Shown here: piece after piece, positions 9,194 through 17,489 of the stretch
Position numbering within the stretch: position 1 is the first letter of the stretch
How the letters are laid out: each line of letters begins with the position of its first letter
Assembly: GCA_034408745.1 (NCBI GenBank)
Contig: JAWXCM010000103.1
Span: 1-64,000 of the forward strand
Length of the DNA: 64,000 nucleotides
Source: JAWXCM01 sp034408745
Lineage (GTDB): Bacteria > Acidobacteriota > Terriglobia > Bryobacterales > Bryobacteraceae
Direction: 5' to 3'
The notes under the pieces: model-generated
Seen by the model: only the letters and a program-made list of their open reading frames with translations
Databases searched by the model: none
What the model was told of the DNA's origin: nothing
Program-made: the position numbers and the translations under genes

Positions 9194-12037
9194 ATGGGTT
9201 TTCTCTCGCGATTGCTGCTTGTTGCGGCAACGTTTTCGGCACTTGCATTCGGCCAGGCTTCGGCCATCAACGGACAAATCACCGGCACGGTGACTGATGC
9301 CAGTGGGGCTCCTGTCGCCGACGCCAAAGTCAAAGCAACTAATCTCCAGACAGGTTATTCTCAGGACGCGTCGACCATTGGGTCGGGGCTGTTCCGGCTT
9401 ACCCTTCTGCCGCTCGGCACTTATTCACTTACTGTGGATGCCAGTGGATTCGCACCTTACAAGCAGACGGGCATTGAGATTAACGCCGGCTCGTCGGCGA
9501 CGATTGATGTGCCGCTGCAGGTGAAGGGCACGGCTACGGAAATTGTGGTATCGGCCGCTGCTCCGATTGTGGATTCGGGCCGTACCGATCAGTACGGCAC
9601 CTTGTCGGCCAATGCGGTGCAGAATTTGCCGCTGGTGTCGCGCAATCCGTTCAATTTCATTCTGCAGCAGCCCAACGTCAGCGGGCGCGGCAATACGGAG
9701 TTCGGAGTGCCTCGCAAGCTGAACGCGAATGGTTTTGCAGGACGAATCAACTATCAGCTCGACGGCAGTAACAACGTGCAGAGTGATCGCGCGGGCATCC
9801 GCCTGATGCCGATTTCGCAGACCTGGGTTCAGGAAGTGCAGAGCGTTAACAACGGATTTGCTCCGGAATTCGGCAATACGGTCGGTATGGTATTTAATAC
9901 GGTCACACGCTCAGGCACCAATGATCTGCATGGCGATGCGGCGTATTTCTTTCGACGCACGCCGATGAGTGCACGTCCTGCGCTGCTTGCCTTTAATCGT
10001 CCGACGCCGGAAGTGAACGTGGATGCCTGGTATGGCACAGCGGGCGGCCGGCTGGTGAAGGACCGCGTGTTTTGGTTTGGATCGTACGAAAAAGTAAAGC
10101 GGGATTTGCCTGCTCCGGTTACTGTTCCGGCTGCCACCGTCGCACAACTTGGCCTTCCGGCGAACTTCGCCGATGCGATCCCATTTAGCCAGAATGTCAA
10201 GTTCTTCCTGGGTAAGGTGGACGTTCAACTGGGGCAGAAGAACCGTATCGCGCTGCGATACAACGGGCACCAGAACGATTCTCCGTACAATAACGCCACC
10301 ATAGGTGGACTCTTCCTGGTCGACCGCAGCTACAACTTCGTCGACCGTTCGCACGGCGGCGCGGCGCAGCTTGTCAGCATTCTGTCGCCCAACATGGTTA
10401 ATGAGCTTCGATTCCAGACGCCAATCCGGTCGCAACAGCAGCAGCGGTTCTCGGCCACGGGTACCGGTCCGGCGATTACGATTCCGGGCGTCGCAAATTT
10501 CGGTAATTCGCTGGATGCCGGGTTTGTTTACGAGGAAATGACCCCGGAGATTACTGACAATTTCACCTATAATCTCGGAAAGCACACGTTGAAGGTTGGC
10601 TTCGGATCGCGCTTTATTCGAGACACGCAGGTTGCCCAGACCAGCGCCAATTACACGTTCCCCAGCATCGCCGCTTATCTGGCGGCCAAAGCGGGAACAG
10701 CGCCGCGGGGGTATACCAGCTTTGTGCAGTCGGTGGGGGAACCTTCGTTGAAGTACAACTCGACGTTCTGGAACTTCTTCGCGCAGGATTCCTGGAAGCC
10801 TCGGGCGAACCTCACGGTGATCTATGGCGTTCGGTACGACATTTACCAGCCGCCTGACGCCAACACGGGCGCTCCTTTCGAGTTCTCGCGCAAGTTCCGG
10901 ACGGACAAGAACAACATTGCGCCTCGCGTGGGTGTCGCTTATAAGTTCCGCAAGTCGGTGATCCGTGGAAGTGGCGGCATCTTCTACGATCCGTTCCAGA
11001 CCGACCTTTATCGCAAGGCGCTGTTGAACAATGGCCTTCCACAGATCTTTAACATCAGCGTTGCGCCGGCTCAGGCAATCGCACCGTCATTTCCAAACGT
11101 GTTTTCGGGAATCCCGACCGGATTTACTCCCACGCTGCAGGACATTACGACTGTGAGTCCCGATTTCGCCAGTCTTTATTCCGGCAATGCGAACGTCACG
11201 TTCAGCCGCGAGATCACCGATGATATTGGGCTGGACGTCAGCTACCTGTATACGCGCGGCAACCGGTTGCCTGTGTTCCGGAACATCAACGTTGTGCCGA
11301 CTGCGGCCCGGCTGGGTGACGGCCGTCCGATCTTCGGCACGCAGCGCTATTACAACGGCTTCGGCAACATTGTTAGTGGCGAAAGCGTTGGACAGTCGAA
11401 GTATCACGGCATGAACGCCACGCTGCGGAAGCGCTTCTCGCGTGGGTGGGAAATGTTCGGAACTTATACGCTGTCGAAGGCGGAGGACGACGCTCCCGAG
11501 CAGAACAATATCGATTCGGGTGCTTTCCTGCTTTCCGACCCGACCAACCGGGCTCGCGACTGGGGGCCGTCGCTGGTCGACCGCCGACATGCATTTAGCG
11601 GCCATTTCGTCTGGAACCCGACGTACAGAGCTGGGTCGGGTATGGGCTCCTACCTGTTGAACAACAACAAACTGTCTCTCTTCGCCACAGCGCAGAGCGG
11701 CGAGGTGTTCAACGTTGGCAGCAACCGTATTCTGAATGGCGACGCGTCGACAGCGGCCACTTTCCAGCGGCCGCTGAACGTGGGCAGGAACAGCCTTCGC
11801 GCTCCGTCCTGGTTTGAGCTGAACGCACGCTACTCGCGAGTCTTTCCGATCGGCGAGCGGATGCGCGCTGAGTTCATTGCGGAATCGACGAACATCCTGA
11901 ATCGCACTAATGTGACCGGGATCAACTCGACCGCCGCAGTTGATGCCGCGGGCGCGATCACGACCCAACCGTCACAGGCGTGGACGGGTGCGGCGGATCA
12001 ACGGCTCATTCAGCTCGGCCTCCGCTTTAGTTTCTGA
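9194..12037 (+). CDS. Oar-like TonB-dependent receptor with carboxypeptidase-regulatory domain
   Basis: This large outer-membrane protein (947 residues from the ATG at 9194) has a signal peptide ending near FGQASA, then a carboxypeptidase-regulatory-like beta-sandwich domain (GTVTDASGAPVADAKV, about residues 28-110), a plug domain (SARAPI-like region through NPFNFILQQPNV) and a C-terminal beta-barrel ending in the aromatic motif GLRFSF expected for outer-membrane insertion. Such receptors are abundant in Acidobacteria and are thought to import or bind large organic substrates. An in-frame TTG at 9173 directly abuts GGAGG (9168-9172), too close to serve as start; the ATG gives a proper signal peptide but a long spacing of 21 bases. 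Substrate unknown. No SusD-like partner is nearby. Confidence 0.9.
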   Translation: MGFLSRLLLVAATFSALAFGQASAINGQITGTVTDASGAPVADAKVKATNLQTGYSQDASTIGSGLFRLTLLPLGTYSLTVDASGFAPYKQTGIEINAGSSATIDVPLQVKGTATEIVVSAAAPIVDSGRTDQYGTLSANAVQNLPLVSRNPFNFILQQPNVSGRGNTEFGVPRKLNANGFAGRINYQLDGSNNVQSDRAGIRLMPISQTWVQEVQSVNNGFAPEFGNTVGMVFNTVTRSGTNDLHGDAAYFFRRTPMSARPALLAFNRPTPEVNVDAWYGTAGGRLVKDRVFWFGSYEKVKRDLPAPVTVPAATVAQLGLPANFADAIPFSQNVKFFLGKVDVQLGQKNRIALRYNGHQNDSPYNNATIGGLFLVDRSYNFVDRSHGGAAQLVSILSPNMVNELRFQTPIRSQQQQRFSATGTGPAITIPGVANFGNSLDAGFVYEEMTPEITDNFTYNLGKHTLKVGFGSRFIRDTQVAQTSANYTFPSIAAYLAAKAGTAPRGYTSFVQSVGEPSLKYNSTFWNFFAQDSWKPRANLTVIYGVRYDIYQPPDANTGAPFEFSRKFRTDKNNIAPRVGVAYKFRKSVIRGSGGIFYDPFQTDLYRKALLNNGLPQIFNISVAPAQAIAPSFPNVFSGIPTGFTPTLQDITTVSPDFASLYSGNANVTFSREITDDIGLDVSYLYTRGNRLPVFRNINVVPTAARLGDGRPIFGTQRYYNGFGNIVSGESVGQSKYHGMNATLRKRFSRGWEMFGTYTLSKAEDDAPEQNNIDSGAFLLSDPTNRARDWGPSLVDRRHAFSGHFVWNPTYRAGSGMGSYLLNNNKLSLFATAQSGEVFNVGSNRILNGDASTAATFQRPLNVGRNSLRAPSWFELNARYSRVFPIGERMRAEFIAESTNILNRTNVTGINSTAAVDAAGAITTQPSQAWTGAADQRLIQLGLRFSF

Positions 12038-12053
12038 ACCCGAACCGGTCTGA

Positions 12054-12081
12054 GGAGCATCTCACCGTCCTGAGATGCTCC
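12054..12081 (+). promoter_or_regulatory. Perfect 11-bp hairpin covering the start of the glutathione peroxidase gene
   Basis: GGAGCATCTCA (12054-12064) and TGAGATGCTCC (12071-12081) are perfect complements around a 6-base loop. The left arm holds a GGAG ribosome-binding-like sequence and the right arm holds the ATG (12075-12077) of the next gene. It begins 17 bases after the receptor stop and lacks a T-run. It could be a terminator for the receptor, or a structure hiding the peroxidase start site. Confidence 0.55.
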
Positions 12082-12605
12082 GACGACTCCTTATCTCCTC
12101 CCTGTTCGCGGCTACCGCTATGTTTGCAGCCAACAACGTTCACGAATTCTCTCTCAACACAATCGATGGCCAGCCCGCTTCGCTCTCGAAGTACAAGGGC
12201 AAAGTGATGCTCCTGGTCAACGTGGCTTCACAGTGCGGCTATACGCCGCAGTACACCGGACTCCAGTCGCTCTATCAGAAGTACAAAGACAAGGGACTGG
12301 TGATTGTCGGCGTCCCGGCCAACAACTTCGGCGGTCAGGAACCCGGCACCAATGAAGAGATCAAGACGTTCTGCGAGCGCAAGTACAACGTGTCTTTCCC
12401 GATGATGAGCAAGGTATCTGTGAAAGGCGGCGACATGGTTCCGCTTTACGGGTATCTCACATCAGAGACTGGCGGCGACGTGAAGTGGAACTTCACCAAG
12501 TTCCTGGTGGGCAAGGACGGCAAGATCGTGCAGCGCTTTGAATCCAAAGTGGCTCCGGATGCGGCCGAACTTACCAGTGCTGTGGAGCAGGCTCTGGCAA
12601 AGTAA
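12075..12605 (+). CDS. Exported glutathione peroxidase family thiol peroxidase
   Basis: The 176-residue product has an N-terminal signal peptide (MLRRLLISSLFAATAMFAA) and a complete glutathione-peroxidase fold. The peroxidatic cysteine is C54 in ASQCGYTP, with Q88 in FGGQEPG and W138-N139 in VKWNFTKF completing the catalytic tetrad. It uses cysteine rather than selenocysteine. It should reduce peroxides in the periplasm, more likely with thioredoxin-like donors than glutathione. Its start codon sits inside a perfect hairpin. It is followed after 25 bases by folD. Confidence 0.9.
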   Translation: MLRRLLISSLFAATAMFAANNVHEFSLNTIDGQPASLSKYKGKVMLLVNVASQCGYTPQYTGLQSLYQKYKDKGLVIVGVPANNFGGQEPGTNEEIKTFCERKYNVSFPMMSKVSVKGGDMVPLYGYLTSETGGDVKWNFTKFLVGKDGKIVQRFESKVAPDAAELTSAVEQALAK

Positions 12606-12630
12606 GCCCGGTTTGCTATTCTGCGACCAG

Positions 12631-13512
12631 ATGAGTCGCATCCTTGATGGCAAGTGGGTTCGTGATCAAATCATGCAGGACTGGAAGCCCCGCGCCGCGG
12701 CACTGTCGCGACCCGCGGGGCTTGCCGTTGTGCTGGTTGGCAACGATCCGGCTTCAGAGATTTACGTTCGGAACAAAGAGAAGGCTTGCGTCGAAATGGC
12801 GCTGTTCAGTGAGAAGATCACGCCTCCGTCGACCGTCACGACAGCGGAACTGCTCGCCATTATTGACGGCCTGAACCGGCGCGACGATATCGACGGGATT
12901 CTGGTACAGATGCCACTTCCGAAGCATGTGGATTCGCGGGCCGTGCTGCTGGCGATCCGGCCCGATAAAGACGTCGACGGCTTCCATCCCATCAACGTGG
13001 GCAATCTGGTCGCGAATATCCCCGGGCCTCGTGCGTGCACTCCCGCTGGTGTGATCGAACTGCTTCGCAAGTATGAGATTCCGATGTCGGGCAAGCATGC
13101 GGTTGTGATCGGACGCAGCGATATTGTCGGTAAGCCAATGGCGCTGTTGTTGCTGCATGAGAGTGCGACCGTGACCATCTGCCACTCGAAGACGCCGGAC
13201 CTTCCGGCCGAGTGCCGGCGGGCCGACATTCTCGTCGCGGCCATCGGGCGGCCCGCGTTTGTGACTGCGGACTTCATCAGGCCCGGCGCCACGGTGATCG
13301 ACGTCGGCATCAATCGTCTGAACTCGGCGGAAGAGCAGGCTGCTATCTTCGGCGATGCGAAGCCGCGCACGGTGATCGGCGACGTGCATCCGGTGCAGGT
13401 GGCGGAAATCGCGGGCGCATACACGCCGGTTCCGGGCGGGGTGGGTCCGTTGACGATCGCGATGCTGATGGTGAACACCATCACCGCTGCAGAGGCGCAC
13501 CAGGCGGGGTGA
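12631..13512 (+). CDS. folD: Bifunctional methylenetetrahydrofolate dehydrogenase / methenyltetrahydrofolate cyclohydrolase
   Basis: FolD interconverts 5,10-methylene-THF, 5,10-methenyl-THF and 10-formyl-THF in the cytoplasm, supplying one-carbon units for purine and formyl-Met synthesis. The 293-residue product carries the family signatures SEIYVRNKEKAC, GILVQMPLP, KDVDGFHPINVG, the dinucleotide-binding segment VVIGRSDIVGKPMA and the C-terminal PVPGGVGPLTIAML. The ATG at 12631 is chosen because it gives the usual MSRILDGK N-terminus; in-frame codons upstream overlap the peroxidase gene. coaE follows after 4 bases. Confidence 0.96.
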   Translation: MSRILDGKWVRDQIMQDWKPRAAALSRPAGLAVVLVGNDPASEIYVRNKEKACVEMALFSEKITPPSTVTTAELLAIIDGLNRRDDIDGILVQMPLPKHVDSRAVLLAIRPDKDVDGFHPINVGNLVANIPGPRACTPAGVIELLRKYEIPMSGKHAVVIGRSDIVGKPMALLLLHESATVTICHSKTPDLPAECRRADILVAAIGRPAFVTADFIRPGATVIDVGINRLNSAEEQAAIFGDAKPRTVIGDVHPVQVAEIAGAYTPVPGGVGPLTIAMLMVNTITAAEAHQAG

Positions 13513-13516
13513 CGCG

Positions 13517-14098
13517 ATGCTGCGCGTGGGACTGACTGGCGGGCTGGCCTGTGGCAAGTCGTTCGTACTGCACGCGCTCGCGGACCTGGGGTGCCGGGTG
13601 ATTCGGGCCGACGATTTGGGACATACGGTGCTGGCTCCAGGGGGCGAGGCGTACGACGCGGTGATGGCGGAGTTCGGCACCACGGACCGCGGCGCGCTGG
13701 CGGCCGAGGTGTTCCAGAATCCGGAGCGGCTGGCGGTGTTGAACTCGCTGGTACACCCGGCGGTTTTCCGGCGTCAGGATGCGTTCGCGGCGGCTGCGGA
13801 GGCTGAAGACCCGCATGCCATTGTCGTGGTGGAAGCGGCGATACTGATAGAGACGGGGAGCTACAAGCGGTACGACCGTTTGATTGTGGTTGTTTGTTCT
13901 CATGAGCAGCAGATCGCCCGTGCCATGCACCGTGGCGGAGTCACGCTGGCACAGGTGGAATCGCGGCTGCGGAGTCAGATGCCTCTGGACGAGAAGCGGA
14001 AATATGCCGATTACATTATCGATTCGTCGGGCGCAAAGGAACAAACGCTGGAGCAGACCCGTAGAGTTTTTGAGGACCTTCGGAGTTTGACGCGATGA
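13517..14098 (+). CDS. coaE: Dephospho-CoA kinase
   Basis: CoaE phosphorylates the 3'-hydroxyl of dephospho-CoA, the last step of coenzyme A synthesis. The 193-residue length is typical. The P-loop is LTGGLACGKS near the N-terminus, followed by the conserved DDLGH-type segment (IRADDLGHTVL) and the LVHPAVF motif of the substrate domain. It starts 4 bases after folD and its last four bases (ATGA) overlap the start of the protease gene, so folD, coaE and the protease are probably translated from one message. Confidence 0.95.
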   Translation: MLRVGLTGGLACGKSFVLHALADLGCRVIRADDLGHTVLAPGGEAYDAVMAEFGTTDRGALAAEVFQNPERLAVLNSLVHPAVFRRQDAFAAAAEAEDPHAIVVVEAAILIETGSYKRYDRLIVVVCSHEQQIARAMHRGGVTLAQVESRLRSQMPLDEKRKYADYIIDSSGAKEQTLEQTRRVFEDLRSLTR

Positions 14099-15243
14099 GG
14101 ATGCGAACGCTGCTGTTAACCGTCCTGCTGGTGGGCGGATTTCTTTACTGGACGAACAGTAGGACTGGTCTGCTGGACCGCGCACTGGATAGTGTGCGCG
14201 GAAAGCAGATCAGCTGGTCGGGACCAGATACGGCTCGTGGTGCCGGACTGGCATCGGATGAGCTGAACAACATCGAGATCTACAAGAAGGCTCGCATGGC
14301 GACGGTTAATATCACCAGCACGGTGTACCGCCGGACATGGTTCCTTGAGGTATATCCGGCCAAGGATATCGGCAGCGGGTTCATCATTGATGAGCAGGGC
14401 CACATCCTGACGAACAGCCACGTTTTGCAGGGTGGTGGTCGGGTGCAGGTGACGCTCGAAAACCAGGACATGTATGACGCCAAAATCCTGCAGCGCGACC
14501 GCCGCAATGATCTCGGGTTGATCCAGATTACTCCGAAGAAGAAGCTTTCCTACCTGCCGCTTGGCGATTCGGAGCATATCCAGGTGGGGCAGAAGGTGCT
14601 CGCGATCGGCAATCCGTTCGGCCTTGAGGGCACTCTGACGACGGGCATTATCAGCTCACTGGGTCGCACCATCAAGGATGAAAAGGGTACGGAGCTGGAG
14701 GGCATGATCCAGACCGATGCCGCAATTAATCCGGGGAATTCCGGCGGGCCGCTGCTGGATTCGCAGGGAAATGTGATTGGAATTAACACCGCGATTTATG
14801 GGCCGGGCGGGAATATCGGCATTGGGTTCGCTCTGCCCATCCTGCGCGCGAAGACGCTGGTGGACGACTATAAGGCGGGACGCAGCACGGCCCGTCCGCG
14901 GCTCGGTGTTTCCGTTGCATATGTGGCGGGCGATTTGGCCGAGGCGCTGGAACTGCCGTCTTCCGGCGGGTTGCTGATTCAGGAGATCGCTCCTGGTTCG
15001 GCCGCGGCATCCGCTGGACTGCGCGGGGCTCGGCAACTGGTGGCGATTGGAAACGTGCAGCTTGGTGTTGGCGGGGATTTGATCACGCAGATCGAGGGCC
15101 GCCCGGTGGATCGCAACGATGCGATTACGCGGTCGCTGAATAAGAAACGCCCGGGGGACAAACTGGAACTCACCATTTTCCGGGCAGGGAAGACGTCGAA
15201 GGTTTCGGTGGTGCTCGGGGAAGACCCGGGAGACGCGCTATAA
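14095..15243 (+). CDS. HtrA/DegP-like S1C serine protease with PDZ domain
   Basis: This is a 382-residue, membrane-anchored periplasmic protease. An N-terminal hydrophobic segment (residues 4-20) acts as signal anchor. A trypsin-like domain carries the catalytic triad H109 (TNSHVL), D139 (RNDLGL) and S216 (NPGNSGGPL). One PDZ domain follows (about 270-375), containing the typical GDLITQIEGRPV segment. With one PDZ and a membrane anchor it resembles DegS or small HtrA proteins, which degrade misfolded proteins or cleave anti-sigma factors. It overlaps coaE by 4 bases. The closest candidate target in this window is the ECF/anti-sigma pair at 40.3 kb, but nothing links them directly. Confidence 0.93.
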   Translation: MRMRTLLLTVLLVGGFLYWTNSRTGLLDRALDSVRGKQISWSGPDTARGAGLASDELNNIEIYKKARMATVNITSTVYRRTWFLEVYPAKDIGSGFIIDEQGHILTNSHVLQGGGRVQVTLENQDMYDAKILQRDRRNDLGLIQITPKKKLSYLPLGDSEHIQVGQKVLAIGNPFGLEGTLTTGIISSLGRTIKDEKGTELEGMIQTDAAINPGNSGGPLLDSQGNVIGINTAIYGPGGNIGIGFALPILRAKTLVDDYKAGRSTARPRLGVSVAYVAGDLAEALELPSSGGLLIQEIAPGSAAASAGLRGARQLVAIGNVQLGVGGDLITQIEGRPVDRNDAITRSLNKKRPGDKLELTIFRAGKTSKVSVVLGEDPGDAL

Positions 15244-15305
15244 GCCGCCTGGGCTCAGCGGTTCTGTTTCTGGCGCTCCTGCTCCCTTCGGGATGGAATG
15301 CCTGG

Positions 15306-16787
15306 GTGCATCGCGATATGCCTCAATTCGGCATTCTTCACGATGACGCCCTGTACGTCGTTGCGGGAAAGTCGATCGCCGACGGGCTCGGGCCAAAGAT
15401 CTCGAGCATGCCGAAGGAGCCGGCGCAGACCAAGTATCCTCCTGGGCTGCCGCTTCTGATCTCCCTCGTCTGGAAGGCTCACCCGCGGTTTGAAGGCATC
15501 CGACCGTGGCTGACGCTGCTGGCGTGGTCTTTCGTTCCTCTACTCTGTGGGCTTCTGTTCGTTCTGTACCGCCGCTGGGGGGTGCCCGTATCCGGAGCGT
15601 GGACGCTGGTCGCCCTGCTCGCCCTTAACGGGAATCTGGCTCTCTTCGGCACTTTGGTGATGTCCGAGGTGCTGTTCACAGCCTTGCTGGCGGCAACTAT
15701 GATCGCGGTTGACCGGCAGCGCTGGTTGCTGGCCGGGTTGCTCGGAGCATGCGCCTTCCTCACCCGAACCACCGGACTCGTATTGCTGGTCGCCGTTCCG
15801 GTGGGCGTCTGGATGCACCGGAGGCACTGGAAGGGGCTTATCGTCTCAGCGGTGTTGCTGCCATTTGCAGCCGCATGGTCTTTGTGGACCCGGATGTACC
15901 GTTCGTCCGGAAACGACCACATGACCGCTTACTACTCCGATTACGTCAAAGACCTGCTCTGGAATGCCACGCCGTCCAACTACCATCTGATTCTCTGGAA
16001 CAATTACGACCAGTGGCTGTCTGGAGTGGCCGAATTGCTGGTACAGGATCCCGGAATGGGACCGATTTCGCATCCGATAATGATGGGTCTGGTGCTGTTC
16101 GCGGTGTTTGGAGTGTGGCGGCTCTGTCGGCAATATCGCGGTGCAATCCCGTATGCGTTGACGGGACTGCTGATGAGCCTGATGCTGATTGCCTGGTGCT
16201 ATCCGCCGAACGAGCGGCTCGTGTTCCCGGTGTTCCCGGTGCTTCTTGCCGGCATCGTGTTCGAACTAACGCGTTTTGCCCGTACCATCGCCGACGCATG
16301 GAAGACGCAGCGTGCAGCCGCAGTCATTTTCGGCGTCGTATTTGCAGGGATGCTGTCGCTGGCCTTCTGGCGGCACTTCGACTACTGGTGGGACGTGCTG
16401 CCTGACTACTACAGTCGGCAGACGCGCGTTACCGCGGACAACAACGCGTGCTATGAACGGATTCAGACGGAACTGCCCGCCAGTGCCACCTTCGCCGCGC
16501 ATCACGATCCGGTGCTGTGGCTGGCAACAGGACGGCACGGGATCCGTCCCATGTTTCGTACCGCGCTTTGGTATGAGGGACGCCTGGAGGAAATTCCGGC
16601 TGTGTTCAAAGATGCCGTCGGGTTTGCCCGTCGTCACGAACTCCGGTACGTCTTCCAGAACCGTTTGGTGGAAGGCGATATGAACTCGAAGCAGTTCCGT
16701 GAATACTGGGACGCCCTGCAGGCAAACCCGGAACTCGAGCCCGTATTTACGTGCGGGATGACGCGCGTGTGGCGGGTGCGGGAATAA
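15306..16787 (+). CDS. Multi-spanning membrane protein, likely GT-C glycosyltransferase family 39/PMT type
   Basis: This polytopic membrane protein (493 residues from GTG 15306) resembles lipid-linked-sugar-dependent glycosyltransferases of the GT-C fold. An acidic pair in the first loop (FGILHDDALYVV) matches the catalytic aspartates of this fold, and about 9-10 hydrophobic helices follow, then a soluble C-terminal domain from about residue 370. The frame continues upstream of the GTG through a clear hydrophobic helix (LGSAVLFLALLLP) to a point next to the HtrA stop, but it has no ATG, GTG or TTG there; only CTG at 15249 or ATA at 15240, the latter 7 bases after GGGAG. The true start is probably upstream of 15306. 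Acceptor unknown. Confidence 0.75.
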   Translation: MHRDMPQFGILHDDALYVVAGKSIADGLGPKISSMPKEPAQTKYPPGLPLLISLVWKAHPRFEGIRPWLTLLAWSFVPLLCGLLFVLYRRWGVPVSGAWTLVALLALNGNLALFGTLVMSEVLFTALLAATMIAVDRQRWLLAGLLGACAFLTRTTGLVLLVAVPVGVWMHRRHWKGLIVSAVLLPFAAAWSLWTRMYRSSGNDHMTAYYSDYVKDLLWNATPSNYHLILWNNYDQWLSGVAELLVQDPGMGPISHPIMMGLVLFAVFGVWRLCRQYRGAIPYALTGLLMSLMLIAWCYPPNERLVFPVFPVLLAGIVFELTRFARTIADAWKTQRAAAVIFGVVFAGMLSLAFWRHFDYWWDVLPDYYSRQTRVTADNNACYERIQTELPASATFAAHHDPVLWLATGRHGIRPMFRTALWYEGRLEEIPAVFKDAVGFARRHELRYVFQNRLVEGDMNSKQFREYWDALQANPELEPVFTCGMTRVWRVRE

Positions 16788-16795
16788 CTCGACTG

Positions 16796-16835
16796 TTGTA
16801 CAAGTTGTACAACGCAGCGGTTCCGAGTTGTACAA
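16796..16835 (+). promoter_or_regulatory. Triple TTGTACAA operator of the toxin-antitoxin pair
   Basis: Three perfect copies of the 8-bp palindrome TTGTACAA lie at 16796-16803, 16805-16812 and 16828-16835, just before the antitoxin ATG at 16843. The third copy overlaps a TACAAT -10-like element (16831-16836). This is the expected layout for cooperative autorepression by antitoxin dimers. A start point implied by that -10 would fall at or near the ATG, so the message may be leaderless. Confidence 0.65.
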
Positions 16836-16842
16836 TCGAGAC

Positions 16843-17112
16843 ATGGAAGTCACGATCTCTCAATTCCGCAAAGAATTATTCACGCTCGCGGAAGCTGCGC
16901 TTCGCGGTGAGGCCGTGACGATTACCTACAAGGGCCAGAAACTCCGGCTGAAGGCGGAGAGGGAAGGAAGTATCTTCGATCGGGTCACGCCCATGAAGAT
17001 GACGGCCGACCCGGAACCCGGCGATGAGGACCTCAGCCTGACCAGCGCTCGCCTGCTTGCCGAAATGGAGAAAGAGTGGGAAGAGGACTGGAAGGATATC
17101 GGGAAGGAGTAG
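16843..17112 (+). CDS. Phd/YefM-like antitoxin
   Basis: The 89-residue product begins MEVTISQFRKELFTLAEAAL, the pattern of Phd/YefM antitoxins, whose N-terminal half dimerises and binds DNA and whose acidic C-terminal tail wraps the toxin. The C-terminal 35 residues are rich in glutamate and aspartate with little predicted fold on their own, as expected. It should neutralise the PIN-domain toxin encoded next and repress the operon through the upstream TTGTACAA sites. The toxin gene begins inside it, overlapping by 37 bases. Confidence 0.8.
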   Translation: MEVTISQFRKELFTLAEAALRGEAVTITYKGQKLRLKAEREGSIFDRVTPMKMTADPEPGDEDLSLTSARLLAEMEKEWEEDWKDIGKE

Positions 17113-17489
17113 CGGTCTACCTCGATACGCATATTGCGGTAGCAGTTGCTGAGGGGAAGGGTCGGAGGCTGAGTAGCCATGCAACGCGCTGCATGGAGCA
17201 TGGCGAACTTCTGATTTCTCCCATGGTTGTGGTGGAACTGGAACTTCTGTACGAAATCGGTCGGCTCACGCACCGAGCTGCGGATTTTGTGCACAAGTTG
17301 CGGTATGAGATGTCGGTCCAGGTTTGTTCCCTGTCGTTTGCTGAAGTTGCGAAGGTGGCCACTCAGGAAAAGTGGACGCGCGATCCGTTCGACCGCCTCA
17401 TCGTCGCCAATGCGAAAGCCAATGGCTTCGCGTGGCTGATCACGGACGATCAGCGGATCCACGCACACTATCAGCGAGCGCTCGACTAA
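17076..17489 (+). CDS. VapC-like PIN-domain toxin
   Basis: This 137-residue protein is a PIN-domain ribonuclease of the VapC type. The acidic metal site is visible: D17 in VYLDTH, a glutamate near residue 54-56 in VVELELL, and D103/D106 in RDPFDRLIVANAK, with a further aspartate pair in LITDDQRI. VapC toxins cleave tRNA or rRNA and stop growth until neutralised. The only usable start in the frame is GTG at 17076, which lies inside the antitoxin gene; translation is therefore likely coupled. Its 3' end overlaps the convergent DegT gene by 50 bases. Confidence 0.85.
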   Translation: MGRGLEGYREGVAVYLDTHIAVAVAEGKGRRLSSHATRCMEHGELLISPMVVVELELLYEIGRLTHRAADFVHKLRYEMSVQVCSLSFAEVAKVATQEKWTRDPFDRLIVANAKANGFAWLITDDQRIHAHYQRALD

